Shown in pieces: positions 1 through 12,200 of a DNA stretch of 64,000 nucleotides. The stretch is from NCBI RefSeq assembly GCF_000003815.2, contig NC_049979.1, positions 26,739,248 through 26,803,247 on the forward strand. The letters run 5' to 3'. This stretch comes from Branchiostoma floridae (taxonomy: Eukaryota; Chordata; Leptocardii; Amphioxiformes; Branchiostomatidae). The position numbers and the translations under genes are program-made. Within the stretch, counting starts at the first letter, position 1, and every line of letters begins with the position of its first letter. The notes below the pieces were generated by a model. It ran no database searches and had not been told where the DNA came from. It worked only from the letters and a program-made list of their open reading frames with translations.

Positions 1-125
1 ACCAAGTTGACTGATAAAAGCTCCTTGATCAAACCTTACAGTCTGGTTTTCAGTATGAAAACTGATAGACACTCGTTATGTCAATCCTTCCACAATGTGG
101 CAAATCTCATATAATTGGGGTAATG
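1..125 (+). repeat. Possible 3' tail of a tRNA-type SINE
   Basis: Around 70-105 the sequence resembles the tail of the SINE copy at 7795-8190 (both contain TCAATCCTTCCACAA followed by a T/G-rich stretch). Too short and truncated by the window edge to define ends. No gene signal is seen in 1-248 apart from a possible splice acceptor (AAACAG) directly before the DCAF4 start codon. Confidence 0.3.
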
Positions 126-248
126 TTAGATATTGTATATTATAATGTGGCCATGCAAATCTCAAAACTAAAATTGTCTTTGATACTGAGAATAAGTATC
201 GAATCTTTGTTGTTGGTGTTGTAACATTCAAACATACTCTCAAACAGG

Positions 249-3200
249 ATGTCGTCATCGGAAAGAGGAAAGAAAAATGGACGACGAAGACGACAAAACA
301 GACGCAGGCAGAAAGAGCAGGACCAGACTAGTGTGCCGGGATGTTTTCATGATCAACATCAAGGAAGAAACAGAACAACTGAAAGTGACTCACAGTCGTC
401 AGATAGACCTTTCCATAGCCAAGGAGAAAGAAAAGGACACAGTCCTCAACACAGTACTTATCTTGACAGAGTACAAGAAACCTATAATCAACAACAAAGT
501 TCAACACGGAGTCCAGTAGCATCTAGTTCTAGCAGACAAGAAAAAGACCACAGTGAAGGTACAACTACAAGTAAACCCATAAATGGACTGAGAAATGGTG
601 GTGCAAGCGGCTTTGGAAACAAAGGACAGCGTAGAAACTCGTGGAGAAATTCGCGGCAAAGACACGGCGAGAATGAAACAAGTCTGAGGACTAATACTAA
701 TACTGGTAGTAGGACAGGTGGACATTACAATGCGAGAGACAGATGGAAAAGCAAAACAGCTGGCCAAGATTCCTTCAGAGAGGAAAGGCCAAGGAAAGGG
801 CAGAGAAAGAGGAGCCGACAAGAATGTGGGGATGGGAAGTCAGGTGATGCAGTTGCTAGGTTACCTGCAGGAGGGGTCAAAGGTCAGGGGTCATCACCTG
901 TGGCTGCCTCCAGCAGTCAAGATGCAGGTGGACAACAGGCTGTGTCTGATATCCTTTCTGTAGGAATTTCTTCAGGAAAGTTTCGTAAATCTGATCTATT
1001 CCTGTAACGCTACAAGTAGTTCACCTTTATCTGATATTCGTTGTGTTGACCCACTCGGTATTAAGGGATATCAAGTCGGCGGACAGTGGTTTCAAGTTGT
1101 AATATATTCAAACTATTGTAGTTCGAAACTAACGACTTGATATCCCTAAATAGCCGTTTTTAAAAGCAACGAATATAGGTTACCCTGCGGATAAAGGTGT
1201 ATTAGCGTTATATTGATGCATTGCTGCTCCATCATGCATTTGTGTAACAATTAGGGTGAGTGGTAGAGGGTGACAACACAAAAATGGATGGAATACATTT
1301 GTATGTAATATTCTGAGTTGAACGGTTACCAACTAAAAACATGGACTTACTTTTACCCCATTTTTTACTGTTTAAATCCTGTCATCTGGATTGAACACAA
1401 TCCATTGCTTTTGTGGACTATCAAACATTTTTGAAATCTTAATGGGCAATTATCTTGCTTTTATATCTTGATATTACTGCTCAGTCCTTATTAATATCAG
1501 GCACAAGTTTCCCCTTTGGACAACACAAAGGCCTATTCTCTGATTGGCTGGCTGCTGGTTAGTTGGAATGCCAACAACTGTGGATGGCAGTAATCTAGTA
1601 AAGCAGAGTTTGAAACAGGTGGAGTTATAGGAGGGGGGTTGTACATGTATGTGATGTGAGCTGTAAGGGGGGTTTGTCTCTGTAATATTTAAGAGAATGT
1701 TTTGTGTGATATGACAGGGCTTGAAATACTTTTTTCTGCATACCTGTACTGGTGCAGGTAACATTGAAAATTACCTGCACCAGACAAATTTTACCTGCAC
1801 CACTCAGAACTAACTGCAGGTTAGGTGCAGGTAGACACCAGAAATACCTGCACAGCTCCAATTTTACCTGCACTAACCTGCAGATGCAGGTGGTATTTCC
1901 AGCCCTATATGAGGTGTTATTTGTACAAGCGTACCTAGTCTAGTATGTACCCTTAACTGCTGATCACAGATCCCAGGTTTTTATTATGACCCAGAGAAGA
2001 AGAAATACTTCCGTGTGCTGCCCGGTCACAACAACTACAACCCCCTCACTACCGCCCACATCCAGCAGAAACGGCAGGAGGAGACCCGGCAAGAGCTGCT
2101 GAAACAGGACAGGAACAGGACTGTACCAAAGGTCAGGGGAATATAGGGGGTGAACTTTGCAAGGCGCTTTTGTGTACTTATTGCGGTTCATGTACACTGA
2201 AGAGCCATGGAAAGTATGGTAACCATTTTTCTTAATTTAGTACGAACCCCCAATTTTGCGCAAGGCTCATAGAAATCTGCGGGTTAGCTATAGCTAACCA
2301 CTCAACTACTACTAGTACTAGTAGACTTGCTACTGTTCAAAACGATTTGACTTTTCTTGACTTTTCCAAAGGCAAACATATAGAATACAACACTGTGGAT
2401 TCCAAATCACTCGAGGTACCAGCCAAAACATTCGGGTAGATTTGCTGGAGGGCCTGAGTGTGATCCAACCCACAGGAGGGCTGGGACTGAGGGTGATGTG
2501 GAATAGTGACTGTGAGACTGAGTGAGAGTGTTTATTTACATTCATGTCATGCCCACCTGAGAAAACACGTCTAGTACGAGTATGTGAAATGAAAAACAAC
2601 TTGGCGCCCTTGAAAAAAATTGTAACAACTTTTACAGCAATGCCAACGTCAGTATCCTGTTAATAGGTTCACCCAAAGTTAGAGTAATTCTATGGAAGGC
2701 CATTATGCTGACAGTAAAATGTTATATGATAGAATTTAGCTATTGCCTTGTCTGAACACCCTTATTGAATGTTAGCATAAGGTATCTTATAGATAGAAAT
2801 TTTAAGTCTTCACAATCTTCTGTTTTCCAGGCCAGGGACAGCACAAGAACAGCCTGCTGTGGTCCTCACCTCCTTCTGAAGAGACAGCTCGGACAGTTTT
2901 CATCTGGTCTGTCACAGAGGTACTGTAGGACAGTCAGATACATAATTTTCTGTAATAAAGTACTTTTCAAAATCCAAAAGTTGCTGAAAGTTGCTACCAA
3001 AGTTTGGGAGTACAGACAAAACAAGGGGTATGAACACTACAAGGGTACGGACACTACAGGGGGTACGGACACTACAGGGGGTATGGACACTACTGGGGGT
3101 ACGGACACTACTGGGGGTACGGACACTACTGGGAGTACGGACACTACAGGAAGTACGGACACTGCTGGGGGTACGGACACTACAGGGGGGTACGGACACT

Positions 3201-6200
3201 ACAGGGGGTACGGACACTACTGGGGGTACGGACACTACTGGGGGTACGGACACTACTGGGAGTACGGACACTACTGGGGGTATGGACACTACAGGGAGTA
3301 CGGACACTACTGGGGGTATGGACACTACAGGGAGTACGGACACTACAGGGGGTACGGACACTACAGGGGGTATGGACACTGCAGGGGGTACAGACATTAC
3401 AGAGGGTACAGATACCGATACTTTATTGGGTACGTGTACTACACTACAGGGGTACAGACTTTTCAGGGATACTGACACTGCAGGGTATACGGACACTACA
3501 TGAGTACAGACCCTACTACCGGAAATTTCATTGATGAGTTGTGCCCCCTATTTCTTGATGAGACTCAGAATTTACAGATCTCCCCTCCTAAAATCATTAT
3601 GACTGTTCTTTTCCCAATCTGTAGGTGTGCTGAAGAGAGTTTCCTTGTTGAAATGGAGAAACAGAAGCTGATAGTTAACCTGTACGACTCCTCCACTCCA
3701 GATACTGTCAACTTCTTAGCACTAGAGGTGAGCATTAGTTAACGTCTCTGGTTACCCGACTGACCAGGGTTGAAGCCAGCACCCATCCTTCCGTCCTGTG
3801 ATGGAATTTTGCAGCTGGGGACGGACAAAAATCGATATGAAAAGATATAATAAATAGTCTCCCTTTTGTAATTTTTCCACAAAGCAGATGCCATTGAGCA
3901 GCTTAGTCTACCAGCAAAATGCACACCTCAAAATGCAGGAAACATTACTTCAGAGGGTCTAGATTTCAAAATTTTTTTTGGGGGGGGGGACATACACCCA
4001 AACCACCTTAGAAATATTGCAACGTCTCGCGCCTTGGGATTCAAAATCGAGGGGACGGAAAATGATTTCAGACTGGCTACAACCCTGCGACTGACCCTAG
4101 CAAAATCCCGCCAAAATTGCTGCTGGCAAGGGACCTAACATTTTCCATCTGACATCTAAAGGATCAAACTTTCCATATTTTCCAACATGTTGTTTTACAT
4201 ATACATATACATTTATCAAACAGTAAATCTGTATCTGGAATGGCCCTTCATTGCTTTAATTTGCTGGCACGTGGCGTGGCAGCAGCAGGTTATACATGTA
4301 TTACACTAAATGATCTGTCATACCTGACTTTTGCACGTGTGTGATTGCATTTAATGTTGTTTAAAGCTATCTTGTGTGTCATGATGCTCCTACATGTAAT
4401 TAATGTTTCTTGGCTTACCGGTATTCAAATAAATTTGCCTGGATATACATTGTGTACTGTTAACTTTGGTACAAACCTGCATGGTGAGATACACCATACA
4501 GGCAGTTTACCGCGTAGGCAAAAGAGACTATCAAACATGATTATATGAGACCAATGACAGGTGATTTTATTTCCCTCCCTCCAGCCTGACAGCAGGTGCA
4601 AGCGGCTGCTGGCCCTGTCAGATGCAAGGCGTATCAGCAGCTGTCAGTAAGTTGACTAGTCCCAAACAATAAGGCTAATGATGAGGCTACCTTTTTGTTA
4701 CCTTTTACTTTTTTTTTTACGAGTTTGCTCAGTGCAAGGCCATTGACCACTTCTAGGCACCGAACTACGCTCACTGTGACAGCATCTCTTCTCACAAAGT
4801 CAGAAACATCGAGCTTCAGCAAGTTCGACTAACTGACTCAATAGTCAAAGCAGGGGTTGCTCGGGAAATTCCCTACCCCATTTAGCTGGAATGGTTTGTT
4901 CCACTCACATGTGGAAGGTCCCCTCCCCTTTTTGATAAGTGCGGAGGGCTCTTTTAGGTACCCAGGGTAACTTTAAATCAAAGGCATTCTTTACTTTTTG
5001 AAGCAAGTTCTGTGTTTTCAATTAACATGTTGCGATTTTACTTTCTTGACTGAGTACTTAAGTGTTTGATTACTGTCGTAGATTGATAAGAATATCATCC
5101 TCCCTTTGCAGGCTTGACTTTGTCTCATTCATGTCTCTCAACACCCTGGATTCCATGCAAAAGTCCTACATGCAGTACTTCACTCCAGGAAAGGTAGGGG
5201 GCGCCCCTGTACAGTATTTGTGTCTAATTGCAGAACTTTGCAGGTCTAAATATGCTGAATCTTTCTGATAACTTCTGCACAGGAGTCTCTGATTACAATT
5301 GTATTTCCATTCTGCCCAAATGAGATCGAAGATGAACTTTGTTTTGGATTGTTCACAATGTAATGATAAACGCACAAAGCTGGTTTGCATTTCTTTCTGC
5401 TTTTTTTTTTACAGAATTTGCTTCATTACGTTGATAGATAAATTCAATTACATTATGGGAGGCAAATAAACTTGTAAATATATCAAAGAATGTTTATACC
5501 GTAGAACCATTAGTGATAATGACATGCTAAACTCAATATGTTGTTCATATCTATAGATATTCAGATATGATTATGTCTGTTTATATGTACTGTAAGTAGT
5601 TTATATACCTTACAAAAGTCGCTGTACCTTTGTTGTGTCAATAAAGATTTCTTTGTATTTTCCATGGAGTCTAGACCAGTGGAGATAATCGTCATACTGT
5701 ATTTTCCAGGTGACAGGTATTTGCTGGGCCTCTGTAACCGGACCAGAGTCCCACGCCCTGTATCCTTGTCTCAGTTGTTACTTCTGAGTCCATGAAATGT
5801 ACTAGGTATTGTAGGGACTACTGTTTGTTTGTAATGACAATGTCTGCCCGTACAATACCTAGCCCTGAGTTTGTCCCGCTGTATGTTGTCTGGAATATTG
5901 GCAATCACCATAAGATAGGTGCTTCACGGCTTGTATATACTTAGGCAAGCTCAGGCCACACCAATTTAATTTGTTGGCTCACAGATTTTCAAAAAAATAA
6001 AAAAAATATGCTTAACTGGAAAAACATGAAAACAAAGCCTGAGGACCAGGTGTATGCCACTCAGGTTTATCAAGTGGGCATCGGGTCATATTCAAATTTT
6101 CCTGCCTGCCCATTGCATTTATGATGTCCGCTTGCTATATTTTCACTTTAAAAAATCAATGACCCAACAAATCAAATTGGTGTGCCATATAAATATTTGT

Positions 6201-9200
6201 AAACATGACGGCTTAATAGCCACTAAATCCCACTGGTTTGCTAGAGTCAAAACCGACCTAATGTACATTATGGGGACGACTGTGATGTGTGATAATGCAA
6301 ACGTACCTTAACCAGTGTTCAGATTTTCAGTGTTAGATGAAGGACCAGACACACCGTCATGTGCAAGGCTCGTGTGTGCCGAGGTCATGGCAAATGAACA
6401 TCTTATACCTGGTATGCTTAGCTCTTTTGTACAGTCATACAGTAAATACATACTGAGACACTTTTCTATAATTGTGATTCCAATGTATGACTGAAGGATA
6501 CACATGCAAAACCCAATGGAAACCATAGCCAATATCCATGATCAATTGCTCCACCCACAGAAACACAAGAACCTGCCAGACTGCTGTCTGCTATGCTCTC
6601 CTCCTAGGAGTGATTGATTACCATGAAACTCATGAGAAACACATTGGAATGACAGTCTCTAATTGACAATTAGGAAACCTTTCCAATATGTATCCTCCAA
6701 AGCGAACATTAGGAACCCTCTGACTAGGGAAAAAAGGGAACATACACACAGGAGATATCTCCTCATCTGCTGGGTGTGTTTCCCCTGAGTTTTGACTATT
6801 GACATTGGGAGAGAAAAGACATAATTTAGTTAACTGAAGGGACTACCCTAAAGGTTCATAGACTAATATAGATAAATGAATTAATGGGCTTGCCCAGAAA
6901 AAGTGAAAACACTTTCATACACATCTCTTGTAAGACAACCAAGCCTTGAATGTGCTGCAACAGTAAAGGACCCACAAAGTAAAACAAGGATAAACTGCAG
7001 CGGGTGCAGAACCAAGCTGCCGGATTTTGTATGAAAAACGAAGACGGGTGACCAAAATGAAAACAGACCTGCAGTGGATGTCACTTGAAGACAGAAGGAA
7101 AATATCCAGACTATGTGTATGTTGTACAAAATGACTTAGATAAACTGTTAGATGTACCAACTACTGAGTATCTAAAACCAGCTCAGAAATGAACAAGAGA
7201 TAGTCATGCCTTCAAAAGTTATCAACCAAGGCTTGATGTGTTCAAATATTTGTTCTGTCCTAGAAATATTGTAGAGTAAAACTCGTCATTAAGTCCTGAA
7301 GAAGCATCCTCACTTTATAGCTTTAAACAACATTAAGTCAGATGTGCAAAGGTTAGGTGTGACAAGTTTTTCAGTGACTGTGATATAACCAGCTGCTTGC
7401 CAGTTAAGCTAATGTGTGTTGCATCGAATGTGGTTATATGAGCTGTGTAGATACAGATACAGATGTGTCAGTCTTTGCACCAATCTTTTGACTGTAAATT
7501 TCACTGAGGAAACACAGTTTTTTTTTTACTGTAGTGCCATGTTGATGTCTCTAGGCCTAAGGAATAAATGTTGTGTTTCCGTTTTGTGCCCCAGGCCCAG
7601 GTGGTGCAGGCCTTGTACGGGGTCGTAACTATGAGGTCAAGTCTGCCTGGACCTGTGCTTGGAACTCCAACCCTGTCTTCTCCAAGTGCTTTAGTGTTGG
7701 TAGGTATCGAACTCACATATCTTTACCCACATATATGTATAGTATTGCTAATGGCATTAAAGGTTTTGCTTGAAAACTCGTGTCGTGAGATTGTGTGATT
7801 GTGTGGTGTAGTCGTCAGCGCTTTGGGCTCAGGCCCAAGAGGTCCTGAGTTCTAAACCTGCAATGTCGCCTATCTTGTGCCCTCAGGGAAAGAAAGGCAC
7901 TTTACATGACTTTCCTTGCTTCAATCAGGTGAAAAATGAGTACCTAACTTTGGCTAGGGCCGTCTCTCAGATAAAATGTTAAATGGAGGTCCCGTGTTCA
8001 GGGAGAGCCACACCTTGAGCACATTAAAGAACCCACCGCACTTATCGAAAAGTGTAGGGGTCCTTCCGAGTGTGAGTGGATCGAACCTAATAATCTGGTC
8101 TCTGGGTTGACGTCTTGCAAAGGTGATAGTCACCTGTCAATCCTTCCACAAATGTGATAAAACTGAATAAAATAAAAATGAAATCTTTGTTGTTCCAGGC
8201 TAAAACCCAATTAGCAAGTTGTGTGTGTCTCGTTAAGAAAGACCACATTGTACATGTACATTGTACATGCTAATGATATTATGTCATTAATATATTACAG
8301 TCTGTATCGATCTTTGGTGGCATCACTGGTTGGCAGGTACAGATTGAGTACAATGATTGGCTGTTGTTGATTAGTTTATTCAGCCCTGTGATTTGATTGG
8401 TTGATAATACTGACGTACAAGTCTGTGTAATACAGGTGCCAACAACAGCAGTGTGGTGATTGACGCATTTACCGGAGAGAGAGACATCATCAACACCAAG
8501 AGTGATGTCTTTGCACAGAGATTCTGTAGTACGGTAAGTATTCAGGGCTCGAAATACTGGGTGCATGTGCACCCAGGTGCACCCAAAATTGAAGCTGTGC
8601 ACCCAAATATTTACATAGGCTTATGTATGTAAAGATATCAAAGGTTACTAGCAGGGCTCGAAATACCACCTGCATATGCAGGTTAGTGCAGGTAAAACTG
8701 GAGCTGTGCAGGTATTTCTGGTATCTACCTGCACCTAACCTGCACTGGTCCATGTACTGGGTTTTATACATTATATATCATATCAGGAGTATATGGATCG
8801 TTATTAGCACTGTCATATACTGTTACCACATGTAAAGTATGAAAGAAAAAATAGCAATGGTTCCTGAACAATTTTAATATGATCCATACTTCCAAAATTC
8901 TGAGTGGTGCAGATGAAATTTGTCTGGTGCATGTAATTTTCAATGTTCACCAGTGTAGGTATAATGCAGAAAAAAGTATTTCGAGCCCTGACTAGTGACT
9001 AGTATACATCATATTCTTGACATCGAAGTGTTAGAAAGATAATAAAAATGTCTGCCATGGTACTTGTTTAAGAATTTGACAGCTTGTAACTAAGTTTTGT
9101 TATTAGGTTTTTCTGACACTCTACTTAAATTTAAGGTGTGCACCCACAAATTTTTTGTTGCACCCATTTTTTTAAGCTGGGTGCACCAGTGCACCTAATC

Positions 9201-12200
9201 CCAAAAATGAATTTCGAGCCCTGGTGTTGAATGTGATTTTTTAATTCATAGTACAATAGCTTCTTGCAAGATCGAGAGGAATTTGTTTATGGTTGTTGTG
9301 TTTCTACTTGAAAGAAAAATTTGTATCATGGTATGATAACCTGGCCTGGGTACCATTCGGAAAGTAGTTTGCTCTGGCATTCATTATATACTATATACTG
9401 TTGCTTCTAGCTCTGACATTCATTATTCATTACTAATGGTATATATGATATCACTTCTCTGCTGTTCCGTCTGAGATCCCGGCCATCTTAACGTCTGGAA
9501 ACATCCAAATTTTGGACGAGGGCGCTGATTGGTCCCTACATATGAGCGAATTAAGGAATGGGTTCAAGCGAACTTCGAACAGGCATTCCAACACTCCAAA
9601 CGCCCTCTGTCTGCTTGCGGGAGGGCCTGTTGTCATCAAACGAACGCACCCTGATTCACCTTGATTCACTCATTAACTGATGTTACCACCAAACGGTTTG
9701 AATGTGCAGGTCTCCAGACGGGTAGCAGAAGCGAACATATATAAGAGCAAACTACTATCCGGATGGTACCCAGGCTAGTGATAACCTGGAATCTAGTGTA
9801 CCGCCAGGCTCCCTTTTGGGCCGGTGAAGCTCTCTTCAGTCAGGGCAATCTCTCAGACCCTGTAAACTTCTAACTACATAAAGGCCCTACCGAATGCAAA
9901 AGATTACTCCAGCGGCAGATAGCTTTGAAGCCCTTTACACTACCTGGCCATGGCAGGCCCCTTTTCGAATTGTGGCAGATTTAGCAATACCCAGCAACAT
10001 CTCAGCATTAAGGCACATCAGATTCTGTAATTTGGTATCAGTATATATTTCACTAACAGTTAGGAGTGGACTGTACCGGTGCAAAACCAATTTTTCTTAT
10101 TGGACTGGTCCGGAAAAAAAGGACCTGAAAAAATTTAGATGACCGGATGTTGAACCTATTGGAAAATGAACAGGCTATATGATCAGGCATTCACACATTT
10201 GGGGGCCTACCAGTTGAAGAAAATAACAAGAACAAAGCAGAGTAGAGTCTATAGTCATTTCTACCAAGTTTTATAGTCAATCATACAGAGGCAGTTAGAC
10301 TTGTAGGATTTTACTGCCTGTGGAAGTCGAATGCGAAAAAAAAGTTTTCTTTGTAGCAAAATAAATCATTGTTTTGAGTATCACCCATTCACATTTAATT
10401 TAGTTATTACATACTGAATCAGGTCCAGATTCAGGTCTGGACCTACCGGGTAGACCTGATCCTCTGGACCTGATCAGACCTGAATTTTCTGTACCAGTAC
10501 CCACCCCGACTAACAGTACAAAATTTGATATCAGAATCACCATCTACACACAGCCATTAGTCTACATGTTTGCAACAGTGTATGCCAATGTCAGGGCTCG
10601 AAATCCTTTTTTCTGCATACCTGCACTGGTGCAGGTAACATTGAAAATTACCTGCACCAGACAAATTTTACCTGCCCCACAATATGAATTTAGGAAGTAT
10701 GGATCATACTAAAATTGATCAGGACCCATTGCTATTTTTTTCTTTTATACTTTATAGGTGGTAACAGCCAATGCAGCTAATAACAACCCACATGCACCTA
10801 CATCATAGGACATTTATGTATAAAACCCAGTACATGGACCAGTGCAGGTTTGGTGCAGGTAGACACCAGAAATACCTGCACAGCTCGATTTTTACCTGCA
10901 CTAACCTGCATATGATGTGGTATTTTGAGGTCTGAATGTGGTATTTTTCCATTTTATAGTCTCCAGTGTTACTGAGTGGCACAAGAAGAGGTGAGATCTT
11001 GGGGAGCGACCTGAGAGTGCGTACCAGATGTCGTGGCTCGGCCATGACGCTCCGCCACAAGTCTTCGGTCTGCTGTCTGCGCCTGCTGCAGGATGAGAAC
11101 TACCTTCTGGCCAGTGACATGCAGGGCAAGGTCAGAGTACTTAATATGTCATACCTAGGATGCGATAAATATAGAACACAACACGGTGTATTCCGTATCA
11201 CCCAAGGTACAAGTCCGACCGCGGGAAGGATCACCCAACGGCTGAAGGCCGGAGGGTGATCCAGCCCGCGGGAGGGCTGGGACCAAGGGTGATGCGGAAT
11301 ACACCGTGTTGTATTTTATTTATGTCATACTTCAACCTGAGAAAACAGATGTTTTGATATGAAATGCACCAGAAGTTGAGAAAATGTTGTGTCCCCGAAC
11401 AAAAAATTGTAACAACAGCAATCAACAACACGTCCGATTCCGGTATTCGAATTTCCAACCGTGCTGCACTTGGCCCACTCGAAATAGTTTGATTTACTCA
11501 AACTTTCAAAGGAAGCCTGTGTGATACAACTTCAAAGAATGTGTGATACTGAAAGTTATCACACGGTGTGGAACACCTGTTTGGAACATTTTTTCGCGGC
11601 CCAGGTATGACATAAAGTTCAATACTGTATAAAATCTGTTGAGTGACCTGCCAAGTGTTGAGATGAAGGATAATCGACATCAAAGTAATAAGATGCACTA
11701 AAAAGCAGTTACTCATTGACAAGCAACTGGATATGATTTTGGAAACGGTCAGATGTTTCAGATAGCATCCACTGTCTTTCGTCAGTGACACTGAAGAGAA
11801 CTGGTTGAAGTCTTAGAGCAGGTTTTACACCCTACCTATTCGTTGTGCGTGCACACTGGTACCCCTGTCCTGAAGGGTAACGGGGAAAAATACTTAAAAT
11901 TTAAAAACCTGTAGACTTTATATAATGCTAAAACTTACATCCCCCACAGTCATTGTTTTACACATTATGCCTTGTGCTGTGCTTATGGCTACTCGCCTGA
12001 TGATTGAAAAGCTCTCACTTGTGAAGCCTTATTCATCAGAATTGATTGGGACATGTGTGAGAGTGTGAGAGCCCTGAACTTGACTTTGTGGTATGTGTAG
12101 CAGACTATTTTTCAATTTTAACTTTTGCTCTCTCTCAAATTCTAAACAATTGCATAATATTTGGCCATTACAGATCAAACTGTGGGACCTGCGTGTGCAG

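Noticed and set aside
2765-3503. Long overlapping reading frames on both strands (up to 236 codons)
   Set aside because: They are produced by the 18-bp minisatellite, whose unit is a multiple of three without stops. Only the short segment 2831-2919 is a DCAF4 exon.
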